Of a stretch of DNA of 64,000 nt, positions 1 through 11,598 are shown piece by piece. The notes beneath the pieces were generated by a model that ran no database searches, had not been told where the DNA came from, and was given only the letters and a program-made list of their open reading frames with translations. Origin of the DNA: Plectrocnemia conspersa. Taxonomy: Eukaryota; Arthropoda; Insecta; Trichoptera; Polycentropodidae. Position 1 is the stretch's first letter. The number at the start of each line of letters is the position of its first letter. The stretch lies in assembly GCA_009617715.1 (NCBI GenBank), contig VTFK01000096.1, forward strand, positions 804,981 through 868,980. Direction: 5' to 3'. The position numbers were made by a program, and so were the translations under genes.

Positions 1-2049
1 TATTTATTTATTTTAAAAACTGATATGTGAGTATTGGGCAAAGTATATTTAAACTAAATTTTGGTCAATAGGAGGGAGGGGAATTTATCTTCCGTTTCAT
101 ACTAAGCTGATTTTGTAAATGAGAATTTTACATATAATTTTCTAGTAAGATTCTTAGTCTATTTTTAACAAGATCATATTAGGTTTAGAACCATAAAAAT
201 GTTATTTACAATACACTTTTTATACATATAAAAAAAGGATATTTATTATGCAATTATAAAAATATTTTTTATTTAAAATTATAGATTAAAAAAGCATTTA
301 TCACTATATTAGAATTTACATTCACAATACAATGCAATTTTTAAGGTTCTAGGAATCTCCATTATGTAAAGCCACAATGGACTACAGCAGTTGTGGGATC
401 GTTAAAATTTGTTTAGTAGCTCCGCAATAGGTGAAAATACATAAATACTTCACCTACACCTCGATTCTAGATTCTATGAAATAACTTATCAACATTAGAG
501 ACTCTATCATATATCAATTGCGTAGGTCTTTTATAGTTTATTAAGCGAATGAAATAATAAAATACATAAAAAATGTGCTAATAAAATTTGATACAAATCG
601 TATTTGATCACTTCTCCATAATTTGAAATATAAACAAATTATAGATACAATTAATATTTTAAGCTTCTTTAGATTTATCTTAATTTCTGTAATATGTGCC
701 AATTGCAGCATATTATATCAATATTAAAATTGAGTTTGTTATTAATAAAATTTCTAGAAATATTTCAGTTTCAAGCAAACAGTAGGCTTATATGTATTAA
801 TATTTTCCCAGTAGAATCTACACTGGTTATGAGCATTTTTTGTCGGTGATTAAATTCGATCACAGGTGTTGTGTGTGGTTCTCCGCATTATCGCTTCACA
901 CCGTGCCACACCTTTCGTATCACTGGTCATAAATAATCCCCGGTCCCTGGATGGTTGGCAATTACTAACGAAAAAAGATAATCGGAGACGAACCGTTGGT
1001 CGACGAACAATAACGCTCAATAATAAAGATAAAAGATACGGCCGGTATGCAAAGCGCTTTGTGGGAATAGGAATAACAATAAATCAATTTCGTCTGGGAT
1101 GGGTCTTAATTTAATTTCAGAAATGGGCTCGGACTCTTTTCATTACGCTGGCTGGCTATATACCATTTGGGAACATAAAATAAAACGTGCTACGTAATTA
1201 AATACATATATTAACACCTGGTTAAGCCTGGTTAGATTATACGTATCTCGAGGGAAAATGTTATATTATAATTAAAAATACTATCTATTTTTGCAAAAAT
1301 AAAAGGATTTTAATAGATTTTTAAAAGAAAATTTATTCATAAAAAGATCACGCGTGAGCTTTCAAATCATCGTGTGAGAAATGCTTTTCTTCAAATATAG
1401 AAGACCACACAAGTTTCTATCTATTCATCTCATATTTTTTTTATTGCTTTGCGAATACAATCAGATTCATAAATAGTGACATAAGAGTTATCTTTACTAT
1501 TTATAGATTATTTATCTATTAAGAAAATCAATGTATAATAATTTGTTGCTATGCAATTCATTTTTTAATATTTCGGGATCGTTTTTATAAGTATATAGCA
1601 ACAATAAAGAAACAAGTACTAATTCAACACTGAGAGCACTTGTGAAACACTAGTCAATTAACGTCGCTGAGGACATAGAATCTACACGCTGATGGTGACA
1701 TACTCAGGAGGGTGAAGTAGCACAGACTGACATTCTAAAGAGAGGCTCTGAAGTCTCAGCGGGAGCAATGTGGGTCGCTTTGGCGGACCGAAAGGTACAT
1801 GCGGCAATTGAACACATATTAGGCAGTGGCAGTAGTAGTTTATTTAAAGTATTTATATAGTTACACAGTCATTGGATGTTATGAATGATATAAAACTGGC
1901 GGACGAAGCCCCACTGGCTGTTGTTGTCTGGCCGTGGTCGCCAGAGTAAGTGCGCTGTCTCTGCTATTCCTGGCACCTGGTTGAGGAAGGAAGTTTTGCA
2001 AAACAGGGTGCGACAAAAGTCTGTGTACAAATCTTATGAACGAAATGTA
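1..2049. other. Non-coding AT-rich stretch, two GC-richer islands
   Basis: No gene is recognised here. The sequence is AT-rich with scattered homopolymer runs. The island at about 860-1150 is open in one forward frame for 82 codons but has no ATG start, no recognisable domain and no splice context, so I treat it as non-coding. The island at about 1630-2000 is GC-richer. On the minus strand it contains a TATA-like TATATAAATA followed by AATAAA, which could be a solo-LTR remnant, but no terminal repeats or duplicated target were found. Confidence 0.4.
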
Positions 2050-2400
2050 ATAAAAAAAAAGTGAAAATTCATGTCATGGAAATCTAATCTGAATTTTGTG
2101 GTTTATTCGCTTACACTGTTTTTTAAGAAACTTTAAAAAGAAAACTTGCGCTCAAATCAGGTAAATTAAGTGGCCATCGTACATCGTTGTTTTTTATTTT
2201 AATTGATTCGTAAAGTATTTACTTAAAAAAATTGCACTGTGTGGGCTACTGTATTAGATGTTGTTGCTCCTTTTTATTAAAAAATCTTGATCATTGGCCT
2301 ACATAGCTTTTCATTGACTGTTTGCGTAACACAATCATTGATCGGCTGATTCGAATTATTATACAGTTCCTATCTCCAATTGAAATATCTTCAAACTTGG
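2050..2400 (-). pseudogene. Mariner/IS630-like transposase relic (C-terminal part)
   Basis: Read on the minus strand with several frame changes and stops, this stretch resembles the end of a DDE transposase of the Tc1/mariner (IS630) group common in insects. Recognisable pieces in order are VTQTVNEKLCRPM, then a GAT..(H)T segment, then DVRWPLNLPDLS followed after a short gap by a KP-Q segment. In intact relatives these read approximately 'V..ERY..M', 'DGATCHTA' and 'DV.WPPRS.DLSP..FFLWGYLK..VY..KPQ'. Stops and indels make it a dead copy. Assignment rests on motif order alone; no terminal inverted repeats were located. Confidence 0.5.
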
Positions 2401-3515
2401 CAGTTCTAACGCCATAATATTGTGAATGTTCTCTTTGTATTTACAATTTTTATCTTTGATTATTTACAGGAACAATATCAATATTATAAAGGGACTTTTG
2501 CCACATTTCACACCTATAAAATATAGTGTATAACCATATGCTATGTTTATACAAATTTAGGCCTTTGTACAATTTATTTAAATTTTGATCTTTTTTCAAA
2601 AAAATAATAAAAATCAGTAATTTAAAAATACTGATTTTTAAAGATAATTTTGCGGTTGGAAGCATTCATTTTAAAGACTAATTTTATTTTTTAAAGGCTA
2701 TCGATCACGGTGTATAAGTGAATAGATTTTAATGAAGTAATGTTCTTGCATTGCGATTTACTACAAGTGTTATTTGCCTCCAAATATTGCTTAGAACTTG
2801 AACTCTATTTTTTATATAAAACATCTAAAAGTCAAGTTGTAAACCAAATAATGTAGTCGTTATATTAACCCACAAATTCGTTGTTTGCTTAGTAAGCATT
2901 TTTTTGTCAGCAGCAATCAAATCAAACACACAATGCGCACGACACAAGAGGGGGGCGTATTTGAATTCCAACCAAAAAGACCACAGGGTGTACCTGACTA
3001 ATTGTGTTTGCTTAACATAGTGGCCGGGTCCAAAATTGGGCGTCTACAAAGAGTTGTTATTAATAATTTTGCACGCCGCTTTTGAGCCGCGCCAAACGAG
3101 CACCGGCGGCTTACCTTAGTTACCTGTTACTTCTCGTTTTTTCTTCTACTCCTGCCTCTCTGTCTCATCCTATTTATGTCTTTTTGATCCTTCTTTGTTT
3201 TTTTATGGACGATGGAACTACTCGATCGGGATGGAACCGGAGCTAATACATCATATTTACATAACGAGAATTGAGCGCGAACGTATCATGAATGAGCAAA
3301 GTTAAGAAAAAATTGCGATCTTAATCATATAATGTATCCAGTGGCGTAACTACATGGCGCAAGACCATAGGAGGTAATGGAGGTGTTGTTAAGTCCAGGA
3401 AACATTAAAAAAAATATATATACACAATTATTTTATTAGGTAAAAATATAAATTTTACATATTTGATTACTCACGCCCTGTCGAAAATGGCAATTTTTAA
3501 ATACAATAAAAGCTT
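2401..3515. other. Non-coding stretch
   Basis: No gene is recognised. The part at about 2930-3150 is GC-richer (for example GCCGCGCC and CACCGGCGGC). It could be a conserved regulatory element or an old repeat, and it has no usable reading frame. Confidence 0.4.
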
Positions 3516-3690
3516 TAACGATTTTTTTTTATAAAAGCGTATTTCAAAAATATACATACTTTATAGGTACAATAGCATACAAACACATTGAATGCACAAC
3601 ACTGGTTCATAACCATTTCCATTGTTTACAATTGGTGAAGTTATACTATAAAATAAAAAATAATAATAAATTATCCGTAAGTATAGATTT
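3516..3690 (-). mobile_element. 5'-truncated Jockey-type LINE, 3' end only
   Basis: This segment starts with a T run (the poly(A) tail on the minus strand). It then closely follows the 3' untranslated end of the large LINE at 41627-46063: both have TTTTTTATAAAAG, then a block with TGGTTCATAACCATTT and CATTGTTTACAA, then an A-rich stretch ending near AATAATAAATTAT. Similarity stops near 3690, as expected of a 5'-truncated insertion. A clear target-site duplication was not found. Orientation matches the large copy. Confidence 0.75.
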
Positions 3691-6427
3691 TGATATCTTT
3701 ACAAGAGGGAGTACGGGGGCCAGTTGTCATAGTGGCACTTTTTTTAAGTTGCTAAGGGGTGTTGTCGGCAGTCTGTTGATGCTCGTTGACTTTCAGATAT
3801 GAGTGCCGTAGAGAGACGCGATCGCGTCCCTAATTCTTGCGTCCGTCGGCTTGGAGCACGTCACTAAATCGGCGTGGAGCACTTCGTTGGCGCACAGCTG
3901 ACTATGGTGGGTCCAAGGGCCTATGCTCGACTATAATGAGCGGGTGGAAACATCGCTTTTTTTACAATCTTCAATGAAATTTGTTTTAAGGAATACTTGT
4001 CATGGATTTTTAAATAAACATATTAATATCATTAATGAACAGAATAAACATTGATGTAATAAATTTAACTGTAATATTAGTAATAAATTTAACTGTAAGA
4101 ACGATTATATTATAATTTAAAAAAATATACTTGCCTTAACTAAGAATCTTTGTCGATGTGTAAATTGTTTTTGTTCCTTTGAGAGTTCTGGTAATATCGC
4201 AAAATTACGTAGTAGTAGGCTTACAATACCTACCATTGAGTCAAAATTTGTTTTTTTAACATATTCCAGGTGCTTCGAAAATATTTTTTCCTATACGAAT
4301 CTATTATATTTGGAAAAATGGGTGGAGATAGTGAAAAAATAATATTCTTATCTTTATTTATAAATATGGTTATGGAATTATTGTGAAATAATTATTGAGA
4401 GTGTTGCGTTTGAAGACAGTCCAAATTATAATATAATCTAAAAAACATATCAACAGAAAATACGTTTTGAGTTAACGGAACAGATTTGTTCATCAGTTAT
4501 AATAAAAAAATTATAAAAAAACTAAAAGGAAAATAGTAATCGAAAAGGGTTCTCATAAATTAATATTTCTTCGATATTATTACTTGATTCATCTCTCAAT
4601 TTGTCGATGGGTTTTTGTGTTATTGATTCATAGACTAAATTTATAATTCTTCAGTGATCAATTCTCTTCACACAATTCTCATCACTATTCACAATTCTTC
4701 AGTGATCTTGTGACTAACTTACATTTCATTCGAAATCATAATTTTTTACAAGAACTTTTTCTTTTTGGTCGGTATTAAAATTCTTGGAAAATATACAAAT
4801 TAAATTGTATATCAGTAACAAGCGCAATAGTAACAATATAACAAACAAAACATCATAGCTCTTTAGCACCTTTTCCTCGCCAATTACCAAAGTTTATTAA
4901 TCCCATCGGATTAAACGGCGATATTTTATTGAGCGACGCGCGAAAAAAACATAACGATCGTTTATAATTTGTATACAGCGGCTGCATACCTAGTTAATGT
5001 TATGACAACAATATTTTGACCGCTCGGAGCCAGAGTATCCAAAACTGGTTTTGGTAAGCCCGTTTCAATATGTATTGAGAAGAAGGAGAAAAAAAAAACA
5101 AGATCCGTGCAGCTCGTAAACAAGGGTATATAACACCACACGCCCGTTCTGTAACATCTCGCCAGAGGATGGTCTGATAACAAGGTGCAGTCCAATCGGT
5201 CGCCGGTGTGTGAAAATCCGATTGGAATTTTACCAGACGGGGACATTATGGGATGCTGGTTCAGTTCACCGTGTCGGCTGATTGGAGTTGGCGCATTAAA
5301 TCTGTAATTAAAATGTGATGCATGTGAAGGTAGAGCTTCATGTGGAAAAAACCCGTCAACTTATTTTTTAGTAATGTTTAATTTTTAGCTTTTATTTATT
5401 TTTAAAATTATTAATTAACAAGCATATTTATTTGAATGTGTATTATTAAAGTAATAATAATAATATTTTAAATTTTCTGATGGTTACCATTACTTCAAAT
5501 ATTCACTATGAGAGCCATCTGTGGAAAGTTTGTAGAAATAAAATTTTAGTTTTGTTGATTGTTCCTAGATGTCAGGATAAAATTTTGTAAATATTTAAAA
5601 CTAAATATTTGCTTAGTTTGTGAATAAAATAAAGAAAAAATATTTTATTAATATTTTACTTTTGTATGTGATAAATAAAATAAAATTTATATATTTTAAA
5701 ATCGAGAATAAAATAAATAAAATATATTTCAAACCTGCAATTTGGTGGTTCTAAAATATATATTACTAGGTGTGCACGACCAGGGACAAACCTAAATATT
5801 TCACAATTTTCAAATGGTAATATAAATTTTAATTGAACTAAAATTGTTTAATATACTGAAGTTCCATAATTTTTTTATAGGATTGTAAGCATCATATTTT
5901 AAAAAACCAATATGTATGTATGCATGTATTTATTTAAATACTCTATATATAAAGTACACAATACATAATATATAATTATATTTTTATCCATGTAAATAAA
6001 AATAAAATATTAATATAGCTAATCTTTATAAAGAAAACTGTGTTTATGCAAAATAATATTGATTTATACTATATTTTTATTTAAATGTACAAAATAAAAA
6101 TACAAAACAGTATTCCACATTTTTCATAGTTGTTTGCAAAAATTAAAAAAAATATTACACTATTAGTATTTAATAATAATGAACGTTGCCGGCTTCCATA
6201 AATTATGTCACTGGTTTAGGTAGAGGGAGAAAAAAAATCACGGTAAAGCCTATGACACAATATATGGAAGCTGCCTTACGAAATACTGTATAGATAATTT
6301 AAGAAAAAAATTAAAATAAGAAAGAGCACAATTTAAATGAGCAATATATAAGATATTTGTCCCATAGAAAGAATTTAACAGATTAGGTGCAAGCGAGCAG
6401 CATTGGTCAAAACAGTAAACACCTTAT
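3691..6427. other. Non-coding stretch with GC-richer islands
   Basis: No gene is recognised. There are islands of higher GC at about 3700-3960 and 4970-5290. The second has a 94-codon open minus frame with no recognisable domain; it may be an upstream regulatory element. The rest (5300-6420) is very AT-rich with runs of A and T. Confidence 0.4.
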
Positions 6428-6580
6428 GAATAACCCTCTGCAACGAATCCTTTTTCGAAGACAAAATTCAAAGATTTACTTTACAAAAATGCACAATCAA
6501 TTCATTTTATGGGACAAAGTATTTATTTTAGAACACATATCTCTAAAAATGTTATTCTGTTAGATAGCACCCAATGAGAA
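6428..6580 (+). repeat. Dispersed repeat, copy 1
   Basis: This block is clearly related to 22195-22335. Shared landmarks in the same order are CTCTGCAACGAATCCTTTT, AAGATTTA, AATGCACAA, ATTTTATGG, TATTT followed by TTAGAACA or TTAAAATA, CTGTTA and GCACCCAAT. It has no coding capacity and no identified terminal repeats, so its class is unknown. Confidence 0.7.
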
Positions 6581-7199
6581 ATTATCTATGAAGAATTATT
6601 TTGCTGTAGTAAATTGGTCAATTAATGATTTTTTATGCAAATCAAGTTTTTGTGTGTTTGCAGCCAAGGAGTATGACTTGTAACAATTTATTCAGTATTA
6701 ATACATATATCAAAGCGAACTATTGTAAAGGTGTATATGCTTATCTTCGAGAGCTGGCGAAGTAACGATGTCCTTGGGAAGGTCCTCTGAGGTCTCTGTT
6801 TCTATGCCGTCTCTAAAGCGTCTGGAGCGTCTCTTCCTGATTTGCCTCGTTTTCAATCTGTGGGTTGCATAAAATAATAATTAATATCATAAAATTTGCT
6901 TTATTCTTCTTTATTATATCTCTAGTTTAAAAATAGATAAAAGTTAATTATGTAAATAAAATGAACTATATGAATTATCATATGTAAATTGTATTTCGGT
7001 ATTCCATGGGCTAAATTTGTTATGCCAAGCTTTGTCACGCTTTAAAAGTAATTTACGATCGTGTTTTATAACTTTAGCTTCTTGATGCAGAGTTCTTTAA
7101 TTGTCCCCCACATGTGAAGTTGTGGCGACAATAAAAATATTTTCGCCCTGAAATATTTTTTTTCTTGTAGTACAAACCTTCATTCATAGATGTCATCAC
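6581..7199. other. Non-coding stretch
   Basis: No gene or recognised repeat is seen. A slightly GC-richer patch lies at about 6740-6860. Confidence 0.4.
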
Positions 7200-7345
7200 A
7201 AAACACTTTAGTGTTTGCGGGTAGAAATAACTGGACCCGTCGTTAAACGTCAGAAATCGTAAAAGGTAGTTATTACCCGTCCCGCCGGCTACCGCCAGTG
7301 GACGAAATCAGTAAATATACCCGACCCGCCGGTTAAGTGTTAAGA
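7200..7345. repeat. Short GC-rich repeat with three ACCCG(T/A)C units
   Basis: The motif ACCCGTC or ACCCGACC recurs at 7235, 7275 and 7319, a spacing of 40 and 44 bp. Each is preceded by an AT-rich AGAAATAACT/AGTTATT/AGTAAATAT stretch, and the last two are followed by CCGCCGG. The block ends in GGTTAAGTGTTAAG. Such subterminal repeats are typical of DNA transposon ends (a TTAA-type element is possible), but no partner end or duplicated target was established. Confidence 0.45.
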
Positions 7346-10185
7346 TGAACTCTTTTTTTTTTATTTTTTCTTTAATAATAAATTTTATGTTTGCTGATAA
7401 GTAATTCTGTATTTTCTGTTAAATATAATAAATTTAAATATAATAATTTCTGTTAAAGATATTACACGGAACATATTATAAAGCTGATAATTTCGATAAT
7501 ATATTCAAGTTTTAAACCATTTCAATAATATAAAAAAAATAATATTATAAGATATAATTATTATTTTTATATTTTCATACCTACTAAAAATTATTGCGAA
7601 TAGTTTATTTACATACACATATGTATGTTCTTAGTTAAATTATAATATTTTTATTTTTATATATCGAATAATGGTAACAGGAAAAATTCTATTTCGGCAT
7701 TATGATGTTATGAGTCGCTTATTTTGTTGCGAGAATGACGTCACTGCCATATCTGATAGGGCGATAGGGATACTATGACGCAAGGTATGACCCAAAACTA
7801 TTTAAATACAATTTCCAAATTTATTTTTTATCTGTATGTAATAGGTCATGCACATCATAAATATATGTTTAGACAATTTGAATAATAAGCTAGATACAAA
7901 TAAAATTCATTTGTCTATAAAAATCGATAAAATAACAAATTAAAATAGTTTGAATCTGATATTCATTCATACTCCTTGAATTTTGGGTAAATAATATTTT
8001 TAATTATTAATTATTAAAGCTAATAATATCGCTTATTGAACAAACACAAGTATAATTGAACTTACAAATATTTAGCCTTCAGCTGAAACATACTGTAGGT
8101 CTGAATGTCATGCGCGTAGTTCGACTGTGTTGGTGAACGGTCGTCACGTAGAAGCACGTGAATGTATTCTTCATGTACGTATATGCGCCTATGTGTGTGT
8201 GTTAACCTTCCCTTTCCCTCCCCCAACACCGTACCATTCGCCATACTAGACTATTGATGAATACAGCCATCTACCTTATATCAGCGGCGCAAACTTGTGG
8301 TATGCGTGCCAGGTACGTTATTTCCGTGACATTTGGAAAATGGCGTGGTATGGGAAGAAGGAAAATCGAACGTTGACTTGTAGCAATTAAATAAACGTGG
8401 GATATTATTTTTAGATAACTTAATCAATAAAATATAAAAATATTGATTAAAAAACAAAAGTTCTCAGTGCGCTAACGGTCAATTTACTCCAGCTTCACTG
8501 AACCTTTTTACACTTTGTACAGCATAACGGAATTAAATATTTTTAGCGTCGCGCTTTTATGTAATTGTTTATGATATCTATTAACGAACTCTAAATAATA
8601 CAAACAATCGTTTCTAAAATGATCCTGTATCATTCCAATACTATTTGTCATGTTGCTTAGCATATAAATATTTGCTTGTCTGTACTAAAAATTGATTTAT
8701 TTATACATTAAATATTTAGGAAGAGAATAATTTTAGTCACTCGCAAGTAAATGTTGAATTTCATAATGTGACAATTTATCTGATAATATTTATTATAGAT
8801 ATATATACTTTGACACATTTTAGTGATAGGGCAACTATACTCTTATAATAAAACCAGAATAATCTGGATTTTTGCTGTATTTTTAATATTAACCAATGGA
8901 GAAGTATATTATATTATATGAATTAAATAATTAAATCATTATCATGCTTATTAAATTATACATTAATGTATGTTTATCTATTATTTTTATCTATATTATA
9001 TAATAATATATTTGGTAATTTCAGAACTATTTAATTAATTATTTTTTAATTAAATATTTAATATAAAGCTGATTTAATTCGCCAGATTTATAAATCGTGT
9101 AATATTTTTATTTATTTAATTTAAAAAATCAATTATATCACTATTTGTTATATACGTAAGTTATAAATTAAAATTGTTATTGTAAGAAGTTTTTGATTTT
9201 AAATGAATATATTGTCAATAATTATAAATATAGCATGAATTTACAGAAATTATATCTATACTAGTACTTAATAGTACTTAATTAGCGATTTGGTACATTA
9301 AATAGAAAGTGTGTCAAATGAAAACATTAAATATTTTTGTCTTTTAATTTATTAAATAAAAAGGTACAAATCGTCATGCAGTTCAAGTAGGTTACCAGTA
9401 TTATGAAAGTTCATAGATATTTAAAAAATAATAATCGGATTAGTACGCAGTCGCTTGTGCTGCACCTCTGCTTCGGACCTTAACTTCTTTCCTCCCATCG
9501 CCTCTTTAAGCGGTCAAAAGATGTCCAAGTGCATCTCATGGATTATTGTAACTGTTGAACGGCACTTATTGACCTAAATTGATTGTTTTTTTGCAATTAA
9601 ATACATGTACTTTTCTTCGTTTTGAAGGTCGAATAAGTTTGAGAAGATTTGCGCAATTGGAACTGGTGTTCTTATTCTGAAAATCATGATGTGGTTTTTA
9701 GCTCAATGACTGTTTATAGTCTAGTTAGCTATTTAAAGCACTGCTACTAGGGAACTTAAGCGCCTAGATTCATTTTTGTACAAAGAAATAACACAAAATA
9801 ATGCAGTTGTAGTCCAACTTTAATTCATTTATTAGTATTTAATGGTCTGCGCTATACTTAAAAAGTAGTAATTCAAAAAAATATCAAATGACAAACATAT
9901 TGCCACTCTACAACTATTACTTTTTATGATTGCTTAGGAGCATAGGGTAAAAAAAAAAAAAAAAAAACATGAGAGTCAAATAGTAATGGATTCTAATATG
10001 CTAATATAACAAAATGCGTTTTTCTTCCTATTACTTATTTGTTAATTGGCATAAAATGCTACATTTTTTAGTAGAGGAAGGTGAAGCGTGATTGCAAATA
10101 CTAGATATGGTAGTATATCATAAAATTGAAAATATGACTTATTAATCTATGTTATTTTATTTTTCAGAAAGTGTAGTATTTTGGC
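7346..10185. other. Non-coding AT-rich stretch
   Basis: No gene is recognised. A GC-richer patch at about 8090-8350 contains a CACGTG E-box word and a GT run. Another patch at 9450-9560 has no reading frame. A pure A run of about 18 nt lies near 9950. Confidence 0.4.
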
Positions 10186-10189
10186 GTCC

Positions 10190-10290
10190 TGACAAAAGAG
10201 TACAGAACAAAATCGCGCACATTGTAACTGTTCTTGAATAAAAGTGGTAGTCCAAGCGTCGATGTGTAGTCGGGTGCGTATAGATTACAT
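10190..10290 (+). repeat. LTR-promoter-like repeat, partner of 62800-62880
   Basis: The stretch with GTAGTCCAAGCGTCGATGTG, then TAGTCGGGTGCGTATA, matches the segment at about 62829-62870 with few differences. The second copy lies just downstream of a TATATAAG box. Both may descend from one retroelement promoter. The homologous block is short, so the class is uncertain. Confidence 0.5.
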
Positions 10291-11090
10291 GAAAATCTGT
10301 TTTAAAATAATATAAATGCAGAAATTATTATATCAATTTTGTTATCGTGCATAAGAAAAAAAAATAGCATTTCTGTATGGCGCGCTAATGTCGGTTTGCG
10401 ATTTTGTCTGCGTACATTTGTCGGAGCAGTTTTTTTCTATGCTAGGCTATCGTTACGACGCCAACGCTTATTACATTATCTGGTATCTGCAATAATGCTT
10501 CACTTTTCTCCACCTTTTAAACATATTCAATTAGAGAAAATTGTAGTTAACCGTATTAATTTATATCGAATAGTAGACAAAACAAAATGGCTAATGCTAC
10601 AATTATTTTCTAGATGGTGCAAATTGGAAAGTCGATATTACCAAAACAAGAACGATCACATGTGAATTACGTGTTTGATTGGTAATCCAGCACTGGATGA
10701 ATTTCAATTGAGTTCATACATAAAAAACGAATTACTATTTTATTCTGTCAGCGCCTATTTTAATCTACTGCTGCTTCTTAGTATTTAATGCATATTATTT
10801 ATATCAATACGTAATCGACTTACACGATAATAGAGCGGTGTTTTGAAAGTTTTCTAGATTATTAACGTGTTCATTTGATCGTTAGCTCTCATGATTCAAA
10901 AGTATATTTAATCTTTTATTGTTATCTCTAATAGCACAACTAGAACAACAATTTCTAATCCAATCTTCAGTAAGTACATATTTTAGAGTTCATCGATAAC
11001 GCATCGATCATTTACACTACAATTAATTGACACAATTCCACTTTTGATTGCCAAAGCGCACACATTAGCCGATTTCGATTTGCGCACTGC
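10291..11090. other. Non-coding stretch upstream of the Ly6 gene
   Basis: No gene is assigned. A forward frame of about 108 codons at 10339-10665 lacks an ATG start at its beginning and shows no known domain. The word ATCGATAACGCATCGAT at about 10992-11008 carries CGATA and ATCGAT motifs of the type bound by the insect factors BEAF-32 and DREF, which would suit a promoter-proximal position. Confidence 0.35.
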
Positions 11091-11519
11091 AGAGATTAGA
11101 TTAGATAACCCGTATCGGCGGCAAAAGGTTGGCCGCTGCCTCCACCCGCCGAGTGTTGTTGTATAAGTGCGGGAAAATTCCCGTCTGATTTGGTGCGGGG
11201 ATCTCGCGACGCCTGGTCGTTTTTGGGCGCGGGATGACGCAGCGGGACACACAGACCTGATCCCCACTTCCAGGCCCGCAAGCGAATCCCGCAAGGAACA
11301 CCACCGCCCCACTTCCGGGAAAAGCGACCCAAAGTCTGACCGGCGCCGGTTACATAATTCCGATTGATCCAGTGGACATAACCTTAAAAAAAAAACATAC
11401 CGGACGATCAGGAAAATTGGATGCATTCCTGTGCCTGCGATTGAATCGACTTTTCTACCACACACACACAAATAGATAGTAATATTTGATTATATTTATA
11501 TAATAAACAATCAATCAAG
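11091..11519 (+). promoter_or_regulatory. Promoter and 5' UTR region of the Ly6 gene
   Basis: This is a GC-rich island in AT-rich DNA ending directly at the start codon of the Ly6 signal-peptide exon. It contains a TATA-like TATAAG at 11162-11167. This is followed at once by TGCGGGAAAATT (11168-11179), within the inverted repeat CGGGAA-AA-TTCCCG. GCGGGAAA is the E2F-type word, and the inverted repeat is loosely like a Rel-type site. The same 12-mer recurs in an intron 1 island. The transcription start cannot be fixed from sequence. Confidence 0.5.
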
Positions 11520-11598
11520 ATGCTGACTAAACTCAGAGGGATGACTGCCGGACTGATCCTGTCGGGGTTGATCGTCTTGCTCTGTCAGACTTACGAAG
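11520..11598 (+). CDS. Ly6 gene coding exon 1 (signal peptide)
   Basis: The exon encodes 26 residues plus one base: a basic N-region (MLTKLR) and a hydrophobic core. It ends GAAG|GTAAGA, a good donor. A second in-frame ATG lies at codon 8; the first is preferred because it supplies the basic N-region. Confidence 0.85.

Noticed and set aside
866..1114. 82-codon forward frame as an exon
   Set aside because: No ATG at the beginning, no flanking splice signals that fit a gene, and no domain.
11168..11182. Strict NF-kB/Dorsal consensus in the Ly6 promoter
   Set aside because: The CGGGAA-AA-TTCCCG repeat has six A/T bases between the G and C triplets and does not match the 10-bp consensus, so it is only described as Rel-like and E2F-like.
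10983..11471. 162-codon minus frame and shorter overlapping frames over the Ly6 promoter island
   Set aside because: GC-rich DNA open on both strands, no domain, and directly upstream of a well-supported + strand first exon. It is better explained as promoter and 5' UTR.
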